Part shown: in pieces, positions 40,658 to 50,229 of the stretch
Position numbering within the stretch: the stretch's first letter is position 1
How the letters are laid out: the number at the start of each line of letters is the position of its first letter
Origin: Mycobacterium neglectum
Lineage (GTDB): Bacteria > Actinomycetota > Actinomycetes > Mycobacteriales > Mycobacteriaceae
DNA length: 64,000 nt
Reading direction: 5' to 3'
Assembly (NCBI RefSeq): GCF_002591975.1
Contig: NZ_NVQE01000009.1
Location: forward strand, 1 to 64,000
The notes under the pieces: generated by a model
Seen by the model: the letters and a program-made list of their open reading frames with translations, nothing else
What the model was told of the DNA's origin: nothing
Database searches by the model: none
Program-made: the position numbers and the translations under genes

Positions 40658-41734
40658 ATGAATCCGGCCGAAGTGGATGCCGTCATATTGGTCGGCGGTC
40701 TGGGTACCCGATTGCGCCCGTTGACGTTGTCGGCCCCCAAACCGATGCTGCCGACCGCCGGTCTGCCGTTCCTGACCCATCTGTTGTCGAGGATCGCCGA
40801 TGCCGGCATCGAGCATGTCGTGCTCGGCACGTCGTACAAGGCAGCGGTGTTCGAGTCGGAATTCGGCGACGGATCGAAGATGGGGCTGCAGATCGACTAT
40901 GTCGTCGAGACCGAGCCCCTTGGCACCGGTGGCGGCATCGCCAACGTGGCGTCGAAGCTGCGGCACTCCACCGCGCTGGTTTTCAACGGTGACATACTGT
41001 CCGGCGCCGATCTGCGTGCATTGCTGAACAGCCACGAGGCCAACAACGCCGACGTGACTCTGCACCTCGTCCGCGTCGGCGATCCACGGGCGTTCGGCTG
41101 CGTGCCGACGAATTCCGATGGTGTGGTCACCGCATTCCTGGAGAAGACGCAGGACCCGCCGACCGATCAGATCAACGCCGGGTCCTACGTCTTCAAGCGC
41201 GAGGTGATCGAGGGCATTCCGAAGGGGCGCCCGCTCTCCGTCGAGCGCGACGTGTTCCCGGCGCTGCTTGCCGATGGGTTTCGGGTGTGCGGCTATGTGG
41301 ACTCGACCTATTGGCGGGACATGGGCACCCCCGAGGATTTCGTGCGCGGCTCTGCCGACCTGGTCCGCGGCATCGCGCCGTCACCGGCGCTGCACGGACA
41401 CCGCGGTGAGGATCTGGTGCACGACGGTGCCAGCGTCGCGCCCGGTGCGCTGCTGATCGGCGGCACGGTGGTCGGGCGAGGTGCCGAGATCGCCGGCGGC
41501 GCACGCCTGGACGGCGCCGTGATCTTCGACGGAGCCAAGGTGGGCGCGGGTGCGGTGATCGAACGGTCGATCATCGGTTTCGGGGCCCGCATCGGGCCGC
41601 GCGCGCTGATCCGTGACGGCGTGATCGGTGACGGCGCGGACATCGGCGCACGCTGTGAGTTGTTGCGAGGTGCACGCGTGTGGCCGGGCGTCACGATCCC
41701 CGACGGCGGAATCCGTTACTCGACCGACGTCTAA
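40658..41734 (+). CDS. manB: Mannose-1-phosphate guanylyltransferase (GDP-mannose pyrophosphorylase, Rv3264c-like)
   Basis: 358 residues. VGGLGTRLRPLTLSAPKPM is the nucleotidyltransferase signature, with VFNGDIL and NAGSYVFKR for metal and product binding. The C-terminal third is a left-handed beta-helix of hexapeptide repeats (GTVVGRGAEIAGGARLDGAV and on). It makes GDP-mannose for lipomannan, PIMs and other glycans. RBS GGGGGA precedes the ATG; 18 nt follow wbbL1. The symbol manB is also used for phosphomannomutase; the older name for this gene was rmlA2. Confidence 0.92.
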   Translation: MNPAEVDAVILVGGLGTRLRPLTLSAPKPMLPTAGLPFLTHLLSRIADAGIEHVVLGTSYKAAVFESEFGDGSKMGLQIDYVVETEPLGTGGGIANVASKLRHSTALVFNGDILSGADLRALLNSHEANNADVTLHLVRVGDPRAFGCVPTNSDGVVTAFLEKTQDPPTDQINAGSYVFKREVIEGIPKGRPLSVERDVFPALLADGFRVCGYVDSTYWRDMGTPEDFVRGSADLVRGIAPSPALHGHRGEDLVHDGASVAPGALLIGGTVVGRGAEIAGGARLDGAVIFDGAKVGAGAVIERSIIGFGARIGPRALIRDGVIGDGADIGARCELLRGARVWPGVTIPDGGIRYSTDV

Positions 41735-41738
41735 GAGT

Positions 41739-41789
41739 GATTTCGGTGCGCTGACAGTCCGTGAGCGACTGTTTGCGCACCCAATTCAC
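41739..41789. repeat. Hairpin repeat R2 (GGTGCGC-N23-GCGCACC family)
   Basis: Arms GGTGCGC (41745-41751) and GCGCACC (41775-41781), 23-nt interior with an inner stem ACAGTC / GACTGT in the same register as R3 and R4. Flanks GTGATTTC and AATTCAC also largely pair. It lies between convergent manB and the Nudix gene and covers the Nudix stop codon. Confidence 0.7.
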
Positions 41790-42322
41790 CGGTTGCGAGC
41801 GGCGGCCGCCAGCTGGATGAGCCCATGGTCGCAATCGTCGGGCAGCGCATCCAGCGGCCACCATCGAAGGTCCAACGACTCGTCGCTGCGGGCGAATTCA
41901 GCACCGGCAGGGGCGTGCACGACGAACTGCATATCGAGGTGGCGGGTCGGCACTCCGAGCGAACACGTGACGGGGTGTACATGCAGCGCGGCCAGCGTCG
42001 GATCGATCTCCAGGCCGTCGATGCCCGATTCCTCAGTGGCCTCCCGCAGCGCGGCGGCGACGATGTCGGCGTCGGATTCTTCGCAGTGCCCGCCGAGTTG
42101 CAGCCACCGGCCGAACCGCGGGTGCAGCGTCAGCAGCGCGTGAGATCCGCTGTGGTCGATGACCAACGCCGAACCGGTCACGTGCCCCGGCACGCACGCG
42201 CGTAGGCATCCGTCCGGGCGCGCCGCCAGGAACGCCAGTACTGCGTGGCGCAACGTGTCTTGATCGGGGTTGGGTGCCTGCCATTCGGTCAACACCTCGA
42301 CCGCCGACGAGTGCAGACTCAT
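41786..42322 (-). CDS. Nudix hydrolase
   Basis: 178 residues. The Nudix box is complete: [24 protein letters not shown] (GX5EX7REUXEEXGU). A strand [21 protein letters not shown] precedes it. Substrates of such enzymes are nucleoside or sugar diphosphates, so this one is undefined. The ATG overlaps the fbiB stop as ATGA, coupling it to F420 synthesis genes; whether it serves that pathway is open. Confidence 0.88.
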   Translation of the reverse strand: MSLHSSAVEVLTEWQAPNPDQDTLRHAVLAFLAARPDGCLRACVPGHVTGSALVIDHSGSHALLTLHPRFGRWLQLGGHCEESDADIVAAALREATEESGIDGLEIDPTLAALHVHPVTCSLGVPTRHLDMQFVVHAPAGAEFARSDESLDLRWWPLDALPDDCDHGLIQLAAAARNR

Positions 42323-43668
42323 CGCCGCACCAGGAGGTCGTCCGTCGGCATCGGATCGCGCGGTCCCGAAGGTCCGGAACCCTCTTCGGGATAGCCGATC
42401 GCGATGGCGCCCAACGGCTCCCAGTCGGTGGGCAGGCCGAGCTCGTCACGCACCAGATCGGCGGCGAAGATCGTCGACCCGATCCAGCAGCTGCCCACGT
42501 CGCGCACCGCCAGCGCCACCAGAAGGGCCTGTACCGCGGCGCCGACGGCGACGGTGAACATCGTGCGCTCAGCGGCGGTGCGCTCGGCGTCTGGGTAGCT
42601 GTGCGCGCCGTCGGGCACCATGAACGGGATGACGAGTTCGGGTGCGTCGTAGAGGATGGTGCCACGACTGACGCGGTGTTCGATCGACTCCGGTGTTCGC
42701 CCGTCGCTTGCTAGGTCGGCGCGCCACTTCGCCTTCATCCGGTCGAGCAGGGCCAACCGCACGGCCGGGTCCTGTACCCATACGAAGCGGACGGGGTGGG
42801 TGTGATGTGGCGCGGGAGCGGTGAGTGCTTCGGCGACGGCGGCCTCGATCTTATCGGGCGCAACGTGCTGACTGCTGAAGGTGCGTACCGATCGTCGCAA
42901 CAGCTGAGCCTGGCGGCGGCCGAGTGCCATCGCCTCCTCGGTGCCCAGCCAGAACAGATCGTCCTCACCGGCACGCACCAACTGGCCGGCGTTGGAGCCG
43001 TTGTCTCGCAGGGACAGTCCACGCACCACCGCCACCGGGATATCGGTCAGCTTGCCCTTGACCAGGTCGGCTGCGGCGGCGATCTCGTCGGCGACGGCGA
43101 TCTCGGTGACGATCAACTCGTTGCCGTGCCGGTCTACCGATCCTTCGTACCCGTGCAGCACCGTGAGCCCCGCCGCGCCGATCGCGACGTCGGTTTGTCC
43201 GTTCCGCCATGCCCGGCCCATGGTGTCGGTCACTACCACTCCCACGGTGACCCCGAGGCGTTCGCGCAGTCCCTCCCGTAGGGCCGCAGCACTGGCATCG
43301 GGGTCGGTGGGCAGCAGTGCGAGTTCTGCTGAGTCGACGTTGGAGCCGTCCACGCCGGCTGCCGCCTGAACCAGACCAATCGCATTCTCGGTGATCAGGG
43401 TCTTGCCCTTACGTGCCAGTACCCGCACTGCCTCCGCATCGATCAGCTTGCGCCGCAGGGCGTCTCGCTCGTCGGCGTCGACGGGTGCAGCTACGATGCG
43501 GCCCTCACACTTGGATATCACCTTGCTGGTGACCACCAGGATGTCGTCATCGCGTAGCCAGGGCGCCGCAGACGCGATGGCGGCGGTGAGATCGTCGCCC
43601 GGGCGGAACTCGGGAAGCCCTGGCACAGGGATCATTTCGATGGCTGCGGCAGATCCGTGTTCCGTCAT
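42319..43668 (-). CDS. fbiB: F420-0 gamma-glutamyl ligase / dehydro-F420 reductase FbiB
   Basis: A 449-residue two-domain protein. Residues 1-245 are CofE-like ([41 protein letters not shown]), adding glutamates to F420-0. Residues 250-449 form an FMN-binding nitroreductase-like domain ([30 protein letters not shown]), which reduces dehydro-F420-0. ATG 43668 overlaps the fbiA stop as ATGA. The two-domain fusion is the actinobacterial form. Confidence 0.95.
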   Translation of the reverse strand: MTEHGSAAAIEMIPVPGLPEFRPGDDLTAAIASAAPWLRDDDILVVTSKVISKCEGRIVAAPVDADERDALRRKLIDAEAVRVLARKGKTLITENAIGLVQAAAGVDGSNVDSAELALLPTDPDASAAALREGLRERLGVTVGVVVTDTMGRAWRNGQTDVAIGAAGLTVLHGYEGSVDRHGNELIVTEIAVADEIAAAADLVKGKLTDIPVAVVRGLSLRDNGSNAGQLVRAGEDDLFWLGTEEAMALGRRQAQLLRRSVRTFSSQHVAPDKIEAAVAEALTAPAPHHTHPVRFVWVQDPAVRLALLDRMKAKWRADLASDGRTPESIEHRVSRGTILYDAPELVIPFMVPDGAHSYPDAERTAAERTMFTVAVGAAVQALLVALAVRDVGSCWIGSTIFAADLVRDELGLPTDWEPLGAIAIGYPEEGSGPSGPRDPMPTDDLLVRR

Positions 43669-44666
43669 TGGCGTGGATCCAACTTCAGCCCGGCCAGGTC
43701 CAACCCGGCGCGCACCATTTCGGCCGTCGTCGCGGGATTCTTCATCAACAGCGGCACCGCGCGCACCTCGATGCCGTCGATCTCGGCGTGGTCTCCCTCG
43801 TGTACGAGCCAGCCGTCGAGGATGCCGGTGCCGCTGCGGGCCCCGTAGTGCGTGCCGACGCCTTCGGAGGTACTGGCCACACCGATGACCGAAAGGCATT
43901 CGTCAGCCATGCCGCGCAACGGCTTACCGGCGATGATGGGGGAGTAGCCGATGACCTGTGCCGTCGTCGTGCGCAGCGCACCGCGGATGCCTGCGATATT
44001 CAAGATCGATCCGACACTCACCACCGGATTGGACGGAGCCACCAAGACGACGTCGGCGGTTTCGATGGACTCGACAACACCGGGACCGGCAGTCGCCGTA
44101 TCGGCGCCGACGAACGCGAAGCTGTGGGTGGGTACCTGCGCGCGGTAGCGCACCCACCACTCCTGGAAGTGGATCGCCCGCTTCTCGCCGTCCTCGGGAT
44201 CGGTGATGACAACATGAGTTTCGCTGCGATCGTCACTGGCGGGTAACAATCGCGCACCGGGCGACCATCGGCCACATAACGCCTCGGTTACCTGTGACAG
44301 CGGATATCCGGCACGCAACATTTGACTGCGCACAAGGTGGGTGGCGAGGTCGCGGTCGCCGAGGCCGAACCAGTCGGGCTGCACACCGTAGGCGGCGAGT
44401 TCTTCCTTGGCGTGCCAGGTTTCGTCGCGATGGCCCCAGCCACGCTCTGGGTCGATGCCGCCGCCCAACGTGTACATGCAGGTGTCGAGGTCAGGACAGA
44501 TCCGTACGCCGAACATCCACGCGTCGTCACCGACGTTCACGACCGCGGTCAACTCGTGTGGTGAGGGGTCCGCAGAATCCCCGAACTGCCCCAGCCCCAA
44601 CAGGTGCTGCACGCCGAGCAGGAAGCGGGCGCCGCCCACACCGCCGACCAGAACCGTGACCTTCAC
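43665..44666 (-). CDS. fbiA: F420 precursor transferase FbiA (CofD family)
   Basis: A 333-residue CofD-type transferase. [18 protein letters not shown] opens the nucleotide fold; [19 protein letters not shown], then [13 protein letters not shown] and [15 protein letters not shown] bind Fo and the phosphate donor. It joins the phosphoenolpyruvate-derived moiety to Fo to give dehydro-F420-0. GTG 44666 is preferred: TAATGT (44675-44680) lies 8 nt upstream and the protein then starts KVTVL like the M. tuberculosis one. ATG 44678 is the alternative. Divergent from whiB2. Confidence 0.93.
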   Translation of the reverse strand: MKVTVLVGGVGGARFLLGVQHLLGLGQFGDSADPSPHELTAVVNVGDDAWMFGVRICPDLDTCMYTLGGGIDPERGWGHRDETWHAKEELAAYGVQPDWFGLGDRDLATHLVRSQMLRAGYPLSQVTEALCGRWSPGARLLPASDDRSETHVVITDPEDGEKRAIHFQEWWVRYRAQVPTHSFAFVGADTATAGPGVVESIETADVVLVAPSNPVVSVGSILNIAGIRGALRTTTAQVIGYSPIIAGKPLRGMADECLSVIGVASTSEGVGTHYGARSGTGILDGWLVHEGDHAEIDGIEVRAVPLLMKNPATTAEMVRAGLDLAGLKLDPRQ

Positions 44667-44869
44667 AGTGACCGACATTAGGCCGTCGGGGCCGAGCGAG
44701 GGCAGGTGGCCGAGGGTGTGACAGACACGCCGATATTTCGACGCGCCGAATTCGGGTCACGGAATGGTATGAATTTCTGTTCCAACGCTTGACCACGGCA
44801 GCTAGCGCGTGTGTAATCACACCAGTGTCATTTCGCGGTTGGCCGGCCGGTTTCGGTGTCGCAGACCGA

Positions 44870-44891
44870 GATTCGATCATATGTTCGAATC
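44870..44891. promoter_or_regulatory. Inverted repeat upstream of whiB2
   Basis: GATTCGA (44870-44876) and TCGAATC (44885-44891) form a perfect 7-bp inverted repeat around TCATATGT. It lies 68-90 nt before the whiB2 ATG in a 293-nt divergent region that holds no other gene. It could be an operator or a leader stem. No riboswitch class was recognised. Confidence 0.4.
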
Positions 44892-44959
44892 GAGATGGCC
44901 GCACAGAACACAATGGGGCTCTATTCACGGATCTAAGACATCAGGTGAGGAGGCGGAAA

Positions 44960-45376
44960 ATGTCTTTTGAGTTCAGCGATTTCGATCATGTGGTCCGGTT
45001 CGACGACCGGGTACTCGGCTCAGTTGACAGCGCGCCGCACACCAATACCGGACCGGCACCGTTCGAGACGCCGCGGCGTCCCCAGTTAAGTCTGGTGCCT
45101 GCCCCGATTGATGTGGCGCCGGTAATCCCGGCATTGCCGGCAATGCTCACGCCGGAGGACGACCTCTGGCAAGAGAAGGCATTGTGTGCGCAAACCGACC
45201 CCGAGGCATTCTTCCCGGAGAAGGGTGGCTCGACCCGCGAGGCCAAGCGCATCTGCCAGGGCTGCGAGGTGCGCGACGCGTGCCTCGACTACGCGCTGGC
45301 CAAGGATGAACGCTTCGGCATCTGGGGCGGCCTCTCCGAGCGTGAGCGCCGCCGCCTCAAGCGCGGAGTGATCTAA
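44960..45376 (+). CDS. whiB2: Fe-S regulator WhiB2 / WhmD
   Basis: 138 residues. The four iron-sulfur Cys are at 76, 99, 102 and 108 (C-x22-C-x2-C-x5-C), followed by GIWGGLSERERRRLKR, the WhiB turn and basic DNA-binding tail. The N-terminal 65 residues are an acidic/Pro-rich extension, as in M. smegmatis WhmD, which is essential for septation; M. tuberculosis WhiB2 is shorter. RBS GAGGAGG gives ATG 44960. The upstream in-frame open stretch from 44789 lacks an RBS. Confidence 0.93.
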   Translation: MSFEFSDFDHVVRFDDRVLGSVDSAPHTNTGPAPFETPRRPQLSLVPAPIDVAPVIPALPAMLTPEDDLWQEKALCAQTDPEAFFPEKGGSTREAKRICQGCEVRDACLDYALAKDERFGIWGGLSERERRRLKRGVI

Positions 45377-45385
45377 GGGGCCCGT

Positions 45386-45808
45386 TCACACATCCTCGAT
45401 CGTGGGGTCGATAACGGAGGGTTCGACTCCCAGATAGGTGGCCACCTGCGCCACCAGGATTTCATGCAGTAGCTCTGAGAGCTCGACGGTGTCTTTGGCC
45501 CGTCGCTCGATCGGCTTGCGGAACAACATAATTCGCGCCCGCGTCGCGTTACCGCGAACATCGACACCGGCCGGGATCAGCCGGGCCAGCGCGACAGGCC
45601 CGTCGGCGATGACCTCGGCGGGCCACTGGACGCTTTCGGGATCCTTGGGTGCGATCCGGGGGATTTCGTCGACGGCGATGTCGAGTGCCGACAGGCGTTC
45701 CTGCCATCGGCGTTCGATCGGCTCATAAGCCTCCAGCACGGCCATGTCGAACAGTTCGGCGCGGCTGCGCCAGCCGGGCACCGTCGCCGGAATGAGCGGC
45801 CCGCGCAT
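45386..45808 (-). CDS. Metallopeptidase-family protein with incomplete zincin motif (Rv3259-like)
   Basis: About 140 residues from ATG 45808: MRGPLIPATVPGWRSRAELF, then FRKPIERRAKDTVELSELLHEILVAQVATYLG. The last part aligns with the HExxHxxG helix of small zincins, but only HE remains; the second His is Val. It may have lost activity or use other ligands. Conserved beside whiB2. Sequence just upstream (RRHLRSRRGRE) may also belong to the protein, with a TTG start, so the N-terminus is unsure. Confidence 0.75.
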   Translation of the reverse strand: MRGPLIPATVPGWRSRAELFDMAVLEAYEPIERRWQERLSALDIAVDEIPRIAPKDPESVQWPAEVIADGPVALARLIPAGVDVRGNATRARIMLFRKPIERRAKDTVELSELLHEILVAQVATYLGVEPSVIDPTIEDV

Positions 45809-45981
45809 CTCGCGGCCGCGGCGTGATCGCAAATGTCGGCGCCCGATGCCGGTTATCGCGTGCTCCTTCGTCCAAATACGCAAATCGTCCGCAACGACAC
45901 AAATCGTAACGGTTGGAGATCGACACTCAGATGCGCGCGTGTCCGGCGGCGTGCGCCGTTTGCGCACGATAGATTCTCGCT

Positions 45982-46401
45982 GTGAACGTTCCCCGTCGCT
46001 GCTGCCGGCCCGGGTGCCCCCACTATGCAGTTGCGACGCTGACCTTCGTCTACTCCGACTCGACGGCAGTCGTCGGCCCGCTGGCCACGGTGTCCGAGCC
46101 GCACTCGTGGGATCTGTGCGTGCTGCACGCCGGCCGAATCACTGCCCCGCGCGGCTGGGAGCTGGTTCGCCACGCGGGTCCACTGCCGAGCCACCCCGAC
46201 GAGGATGACCTGGTGGCGCTGGCCGACGCGGTGCGTGAAGGGCGCGATGTCTCTGCCCCGATCAGCGGAGTGGCCGCGGGGTTTTCCGATCCGGTCACCG
46301 GGATGCCCGGCGGGGCGCTCATGGCGCCGCCGGCCCGACGGGCCGACTCCAACGGGCGACGGCGGGGCCACCTGCGGGTGTTGCCAGACCCTCCCGAGTA
46401 A
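45982..46401 (+). CDS. DUF3499-family protein (Rv3258c-like)
   Basis: 139 residues. The N-terminus RRCCRPGCPHYAVATLTFVY, with CxxxC and CH, plus DLCVLHAGRITAPRGWELV forms a possible metal-binding Cys/His cluster; the tail is Arg/Pro-rich. Found across actinobacteria beside manB; function unknown. TAGATT (45970-45975) lies 6 nt before GTG 45982, so the mRNA is probably leaderless. Divergent from the metallopeptidase-like gene. Confidence 0.85.
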   Translation: MNVPRRCCRPGCPHYAVATLTFVYSDSTAVVGPLATVSEPHSWDLCVLHAGRITAPRGWELVRHAGPLPSHPDEDDLVALADAVREGRDVSAPISGVAAGFSDPVTGMPGGALMAPPARRADSNGRRRGHLRVLPDPPE

Positions 46402-46487
46402 GCGTCGACGCTCGGCGCGCACTACCGGACCTGCCTCTTCCGTTCGCCGGTTAGGCTGGCGCCAGCGTCCACGTCTCAAGGAGTTTT

Positions 46488-47888
46488 ATGTCCCGGCCCG
46501 CCGCGGCTGTCCGCCGCGTCATCAAGGCGTATGACGTTCGCGGCCTGGTCGGCGAAGAACTCGACGAGCAGTTTGTCCGCGAGATCGGCAGTGCGTTCGC
46601 CCGGCTCATGCGCGACGAGAACGCCACCCAAGTGGTCATCGGCTACGACATGCGCGACAGCTCACCGTCGCTCGCGGAGGCGTTCGCCGAAGGTGTCGCC
46701 GCGCAGGGCCTCGATGTGGTGCGCATCGGCCTGGCTTCCACCGATCAGCTGTATTTCGCCTCGGGCCTGCTGGACTGTCCAGGTGCCATGTTCACCGCAA
46801 GCCACAACCCGGCGGCCTACAACGGCATCAAGCTGTGTCGGGCAGGCGCCAAGCCCGTCGGCAAGGACACCGGTCTCACCGCGATCAGCGAGGAAGTCAT
46901 CGCCGGGGTGGGAGCTCACGACGGGCCCCGCGGCTCGATGTCCGACCGCGATGTCCTGGCCGACTACGGCGACTTCCTGAGGTCGTTGGTGAGTTTGGCC
47001 GAGTTGCGGCCGCTGAAGGTCGCCGTCGACGCCGGCAACGGTATGGCCGGCCACACCACTCCCGCTGTGCTGGGACCGATTCCGACGATCACGCTGGCAC
47101 CCCTGTTCTTCGAACTCGACGGCAACTTCCCCAACCACGAAGCCAATCCGCTGGAACCGGCGAACCTCGTCGACCTGCAGAAGTTCGTGTTGGAGACCGG
47201 TGCCGATATCGGGCTGGCGTTCGACGGCGACGCCGACCGGTGCTTCGTGGTCGACGAGTTGGGCCAGCCGATCTCACCGTCGGCGGTGACCGCATTGGTC
47301 GCCGCGCGGGAACTCGAGCGTGAGATCGGGGCGACGGTGATCTACAACTTGATCACCTCTCGAGCCGTCCCGGAACTCGTCGCCGAACGTGGCGGTACTC
47401 CGGTGCGCTCGCGCGTCGGACACTCCTACATCAAGGGCTTGATGGCCGACACCGGTGCGATCTTCGGCGGAGAGCATTCGGCGCACTATTACTTCCGTGA
47501 CTTCTGGGGCGCCGACTCTGGCATGCTGGCGGCCTTGCATGTGTTGGCGGCACTCAGTGAGCAGAACCGGCCGTTGTCCGACCTGATGGCCGACTACCAG
47601 CGCTATGAAGCATCCGGCGAGCTCAACTACACGGTCACCGACGCCGAGGCGTGCGTCGACGACGTGCTTTCGTCCTTCGTTGCGCGCGTGCACTCGATCG
47701 ACCACCTCGACGGCGTGACAGTCGATCTTGGCGACGGATCCTGGTTCAACCTGCGTATGTCCAACACGGAGCCGTTACTGCGACTCAACGTCGAAGCGCG
47801 GACCACCGAGGAAGTCGACGACATCGTCGCGCAGATCGCGACGAGGATCGCCGCGCGCACCGAGGTGGCATCCGAGGTGTCAGAGTGA
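46488..47888 (+). CDS. pmmA: Phosphomannomutase/phosphoglucomutase (Rv3257c-like)
   Basis: A 466-residue alpha-D-phosphohexomutase. TASHNPAAYNGIK holds the phosphorylated Ser, AFDGDADRCFVVD the Mg site, GGEHSAHYYFRDF the sugar loop, and RMSNTEPLLRLNVEA the phosphate loop. It converts Man-6-P to Man-1-P for the GDP-mannose pyrophosphorylase encoded 5 kb upstream. RBS AAGGAG. The stop overlaps the TobH-like gene as GTGA. Confidence 0.94.
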   Translation: MSRPAAAVRRVIKAYDVRGLVGEELDEQFVREIGSAFARLMRDENATQVVIGYDMRDSSPSLAEAFAEGVAAQGLDVVRIGLASTDQLYFASGLLDCPGAMFTASHNPAAYNGIKLCRAGAKPVGKDTGLTAISEEVIAGVGAHDGPRGSMSDRDVLADYGDFLRSLVSLAELRPLKVAVDAGNGMAGHTTPAVLGPIPTITLAPLFFELDGNFPNHEANPLEPANLVDLQKFVLETGADIGLAFDGDADRCFVVDELGQPISPSAVTALVAARELEREIGATVIYNLITSRAVPELVAERGGTPVRSRVGHSYIKGLMADTGAIFGGEHSAHYYFRDFWGADSGMLAALHVLAALSEQNRPLSDLMADYQRYEASGELNYTVTDAEACVDDVLSSFVARVHSIDHLDGVTVDLGDGSWFNLRMSNTEPLLRLNVEARTTEEVDDIVAQIATRIAARTEVASEVSE

Positions 47889-48997
47889 ACGCCACCCACT
47901 CGCTCGTCGACCTCGACGACCTGGACGGGCTGCTTGCCGCCGATCGCGACGGTTCGCTGCGCGCCGTGGCGATGGCCGGTGCCCAGGTGCGCGCCACCGC
48001 GGCGGCGCTCGACGAGGGGGAACTGGACCAACTGCGGAGCAATGAGCCACCCCGGACGGTGATCTGGGTTGCGGGTCGCGGGAACGCCGAAGCCGCAGGG
48101 TTGTTGCTCGCTGCCGCACTCGGCGCGTCGGTGGCCGCGCCGATTGTCGTCGCCCCCGAAGTGCCGCCCTGGATAGGAGCACTGGACGTCCTGATTGTGG
48201 CGGGTGACGATCCGGCCGATCCTGCGCTGGTTTCGGCCGCCGCCACCGGAGTTCGCCGTGGCGCTCGCGTCGTTGTGGTCGCGCCCTATGAAGGACCGCT
48301 GCGCGACGCCACTGCGGGACGATCCGTCGTGCTGGCTCCGCGGGTGTGGGTGCCGGACGAGTTCGGCTTTTCCCGCTATCTGGCCGCCGGCCTGGCGACA
48401 CTGACCACGGTCGACCCGGGACTGCGGGTGGATCTGGCGGCACTGGCTGACGAGTTGGATGCGGAAGCCTTGCGCAACAGCGCTGGACGCGACGTGTTCA
48501 CCAATCCCGCAAAGTCGTTGGCCGAGCGGATGTCGGGCTGTGACGTCGTCATCGCGGGTGACAATGCGGCGACGCTGGTGTTGGCCCGACATGTCGCGAG
48601 CGTCATGTTGCGGGTCGCCCATCGGGCCGTCGCCGCGGTGGGGCTGGCCGACGCGGCGGTGGCGTTGCGCAACGGAATGAGTGCCGGATCCGGCGCCGAT
48701 CGCGAACAGTCGATCTTCCACGACGAGCAGATCGACGGTCCGCTTCCGCCGCGAGTTCGAACCTTCGTGCTCGCGACCGACGCCGAGCGGGCAGTGGTCA
48801 CGGCGAGGGTCGCGGGTCTCGGCGGCGTCGATGTGATCATCGCCGAGGACGTGCCGGAGGCGTTCGACGTCTCCGACATCGAGCGCATACCCCAGCCTGC
48901 CGCCTCGGCCGGACCGGGGCGTCTGGAAGAGCAACTGGCGCTGCTGGCTGTCCGGATGGAAATGACGGCCGTTTACCTGAAGCTGGTCCGGGGTTGA
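47885..48997 (+). CDS. TobH / phosphosugar isomerase-like protein (Rv3256c-like)
   Basis: 370 residues. It looks like a two-lobe SIS-type (PGI/PMI) fold: TVIWVAGRGNAEAAGLLLAAAL, GARVVVVAPYEGPLRD, VVIAGDNAATLVLARHVASVML. Catalytic residues of true isomerases are not obvious, so it may be structural or act on another sugar. It lies between phosphomannomutase (4-nt overlap) and manA (4-nt gap), an almost certain role in mannose metabolism (inference). Confidence 0.85.
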   Translation: MNATHSLVDLDDLDGLLAADRDGSLRAVAMAGAQVRATAAALDEGELDQLRSNEPPRTVIWVAGRGNAEAAGLLLAAALGASVAAPIVVAPEVPPWIGALDVLIVAGDDPADPALVSAAATGVRRGARVVVVAPYEGPLRDATAGRSVVLAPRVWVPDEFGFSRYLAAGLATLTTVDPGLRVDLAALADELDAEALRNSAGRDVFTNPAKSLAERMSGCDVVIAGDNAATLVLARHVASVMLRVAHRAVAAVGLADAAVALRNGMSAGSGADREQSIFHDEQIDGPLPPRVRTFVLATDAERAVVTARVAGLGGVDVIIAEDVPEAFDVSDIERIPQPAASAGPGRLEEQLALLAVRMEMTAVYLKLVRG

Positions 48998-49001
48998 GCA
49001 A

Positions 49002-50228
49002 GTGAACCTGCTACGAGGAGCAGTGCGGACCTACGCGTGGGGATCACGCACTGCGATCGCCGATTTCACCGGACGAACCAGTCCCACAGCGCATCCCGAG
49101 GCCGAATTGTGGTTCGGCGCCCATCCGGGCGACCCGGCGTTGCTGGAAACCGAGAGCGGTGACCGGTCACTGCTCGACACGGTGCGCGAGGATCCGGAAG
49201 GACAGCTCGGAGCGGGTGTGCGCGGCAGATTCGGCGACACGCTGCCGTTCCTGCTCAAGGTGCTCGCCGCCGACGAGCCTCTTTCGCTCCAAGCGCATCC
49301 AAGTGCACTTCAGGCGGCGGAGGGCTTCGCGCGCGAAGACCGCCTCGGTATCCCGGTGAACGCGCCGAACCGCAACTATCGCGACGCCAGCCACAAACCT
49401 GAAATCCTGGTCGCTCTTGGAGAATTCGAGGCGCTCGCCGGATTCCGCCCGGCCGAGGGCAGCGTCGATCTGATGCGCGCGCTCGCGGTGACAGACCTCG
49501 ACCCATTTATCGACCTGCTGGCCGGCCAGCCCGACGCAGACGGCTTGCGGGCCTTGTTCACCACGTGGATCACTGCGCCGCAGCCTCATCTCGACGTGCT
49601 GGTGCCCGCGGTGATCGAAGGCGCGATCCATTATGTGCGTTCGGGCAGTAAGACATTCGCTGCTGAGGCCAGGACCGTACTCGAACTGGGCGAGCGCTAC
49701 CCGGGTGACGCAGGTGTGCTGGCCAGCCTGCTGCTGAACCGGATCACCCTGGCCCCGGGCGAGGCGATCTATCTGCCGGCGGGAAATCTGCACAACTATT
49801 TGCACGGCGTGGGTGTGGAGGTAATGGCCAACTCCGACAACGTATTGCGTGGCGGGCTCACTCCCAAGCACGTGGACGTGCCCGAGCTGCTGCGCGTGCT
49901 CGACTTCACCCCGGCGAGCGAGGATCTGATCCGCCCCAAGATCACCAAGGACGGCCTCGAGTCGGTGTACGACACTCCTGCACCGGAATTCGCGGTCTCG
50001 GAGCTGCACATCGACGGCGAGCACCTCGGTCACGAGATCGACGCGCCGTGCCGTCATGACGGGCCTCAGATCCTGTTGTGCACCGAAGGCTCTACGGTGG
50101 TGCATGCCAAGGGGGGCAATGTCACGTTGAACCGCGGCTCAGCCGCGTGGGTCGCCGCCGACGAGGGACCGATCCGTCTTGCCGCCGATGTTCCGACGAA
50201 ACTCTTCAGGGCGACGGTCGGGATCTAG
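49002..50228 (+). CDS. manA: Mannose-6-phosphate isomerase ManA
   Basis: 408 residues, type I PMI. SLQAHPSALQA and HKPEILVAL supply zinc ligands (Gln, His, Glu), and YLPAGNLHNYLHGVGVEVMANSDNVLRGGLTPKHVD contains the final His and the substrate Arg. It links fructose-6-phosphate and mannose-6-phosphate, feeding the mutase and GDP-mannose synthesis. GTG 49002 follows the TobH-like stop by 4 nt. Convergent with the FAD enzyme, one base apart. Confidence 0.95.
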   Translation: MNLLRGAVRTYAWGSRTAIADFTGRTSPTAHPEAELWFGAHPGDPALLETESGDRSLLDTVREDPEGQLGAGVRGRFGDTLPFLLKVLAADEPLSLQAHPSALQAAEGFAREDRLGIPVNAPNRNYRDASHKPEILVALGEFEALAGFRPAEGSVDLMRALAVTDLDPFIDLLAGQPDADGLRALFTTWITAPQPHLDVLVPAVIEGAIHYVRSGSKTFAAEARTVLELGERYPGDAGVLASLLLNRITLAPGEAIYLPAGNLHNYLHGVGVEVMANSDNVLRGGLTPKHVDVPELLRVLDFTPASEDLIRPKITKDGLESVYDTPAPEFAVSELHIDGEHLGHEIDAPCRHDGPQILLCTEGSTVVHAKGGNVTLNRGSAAWVAADEGPIRLAADVPTKLFRATVGI

Positions 50229-50229
50229 G

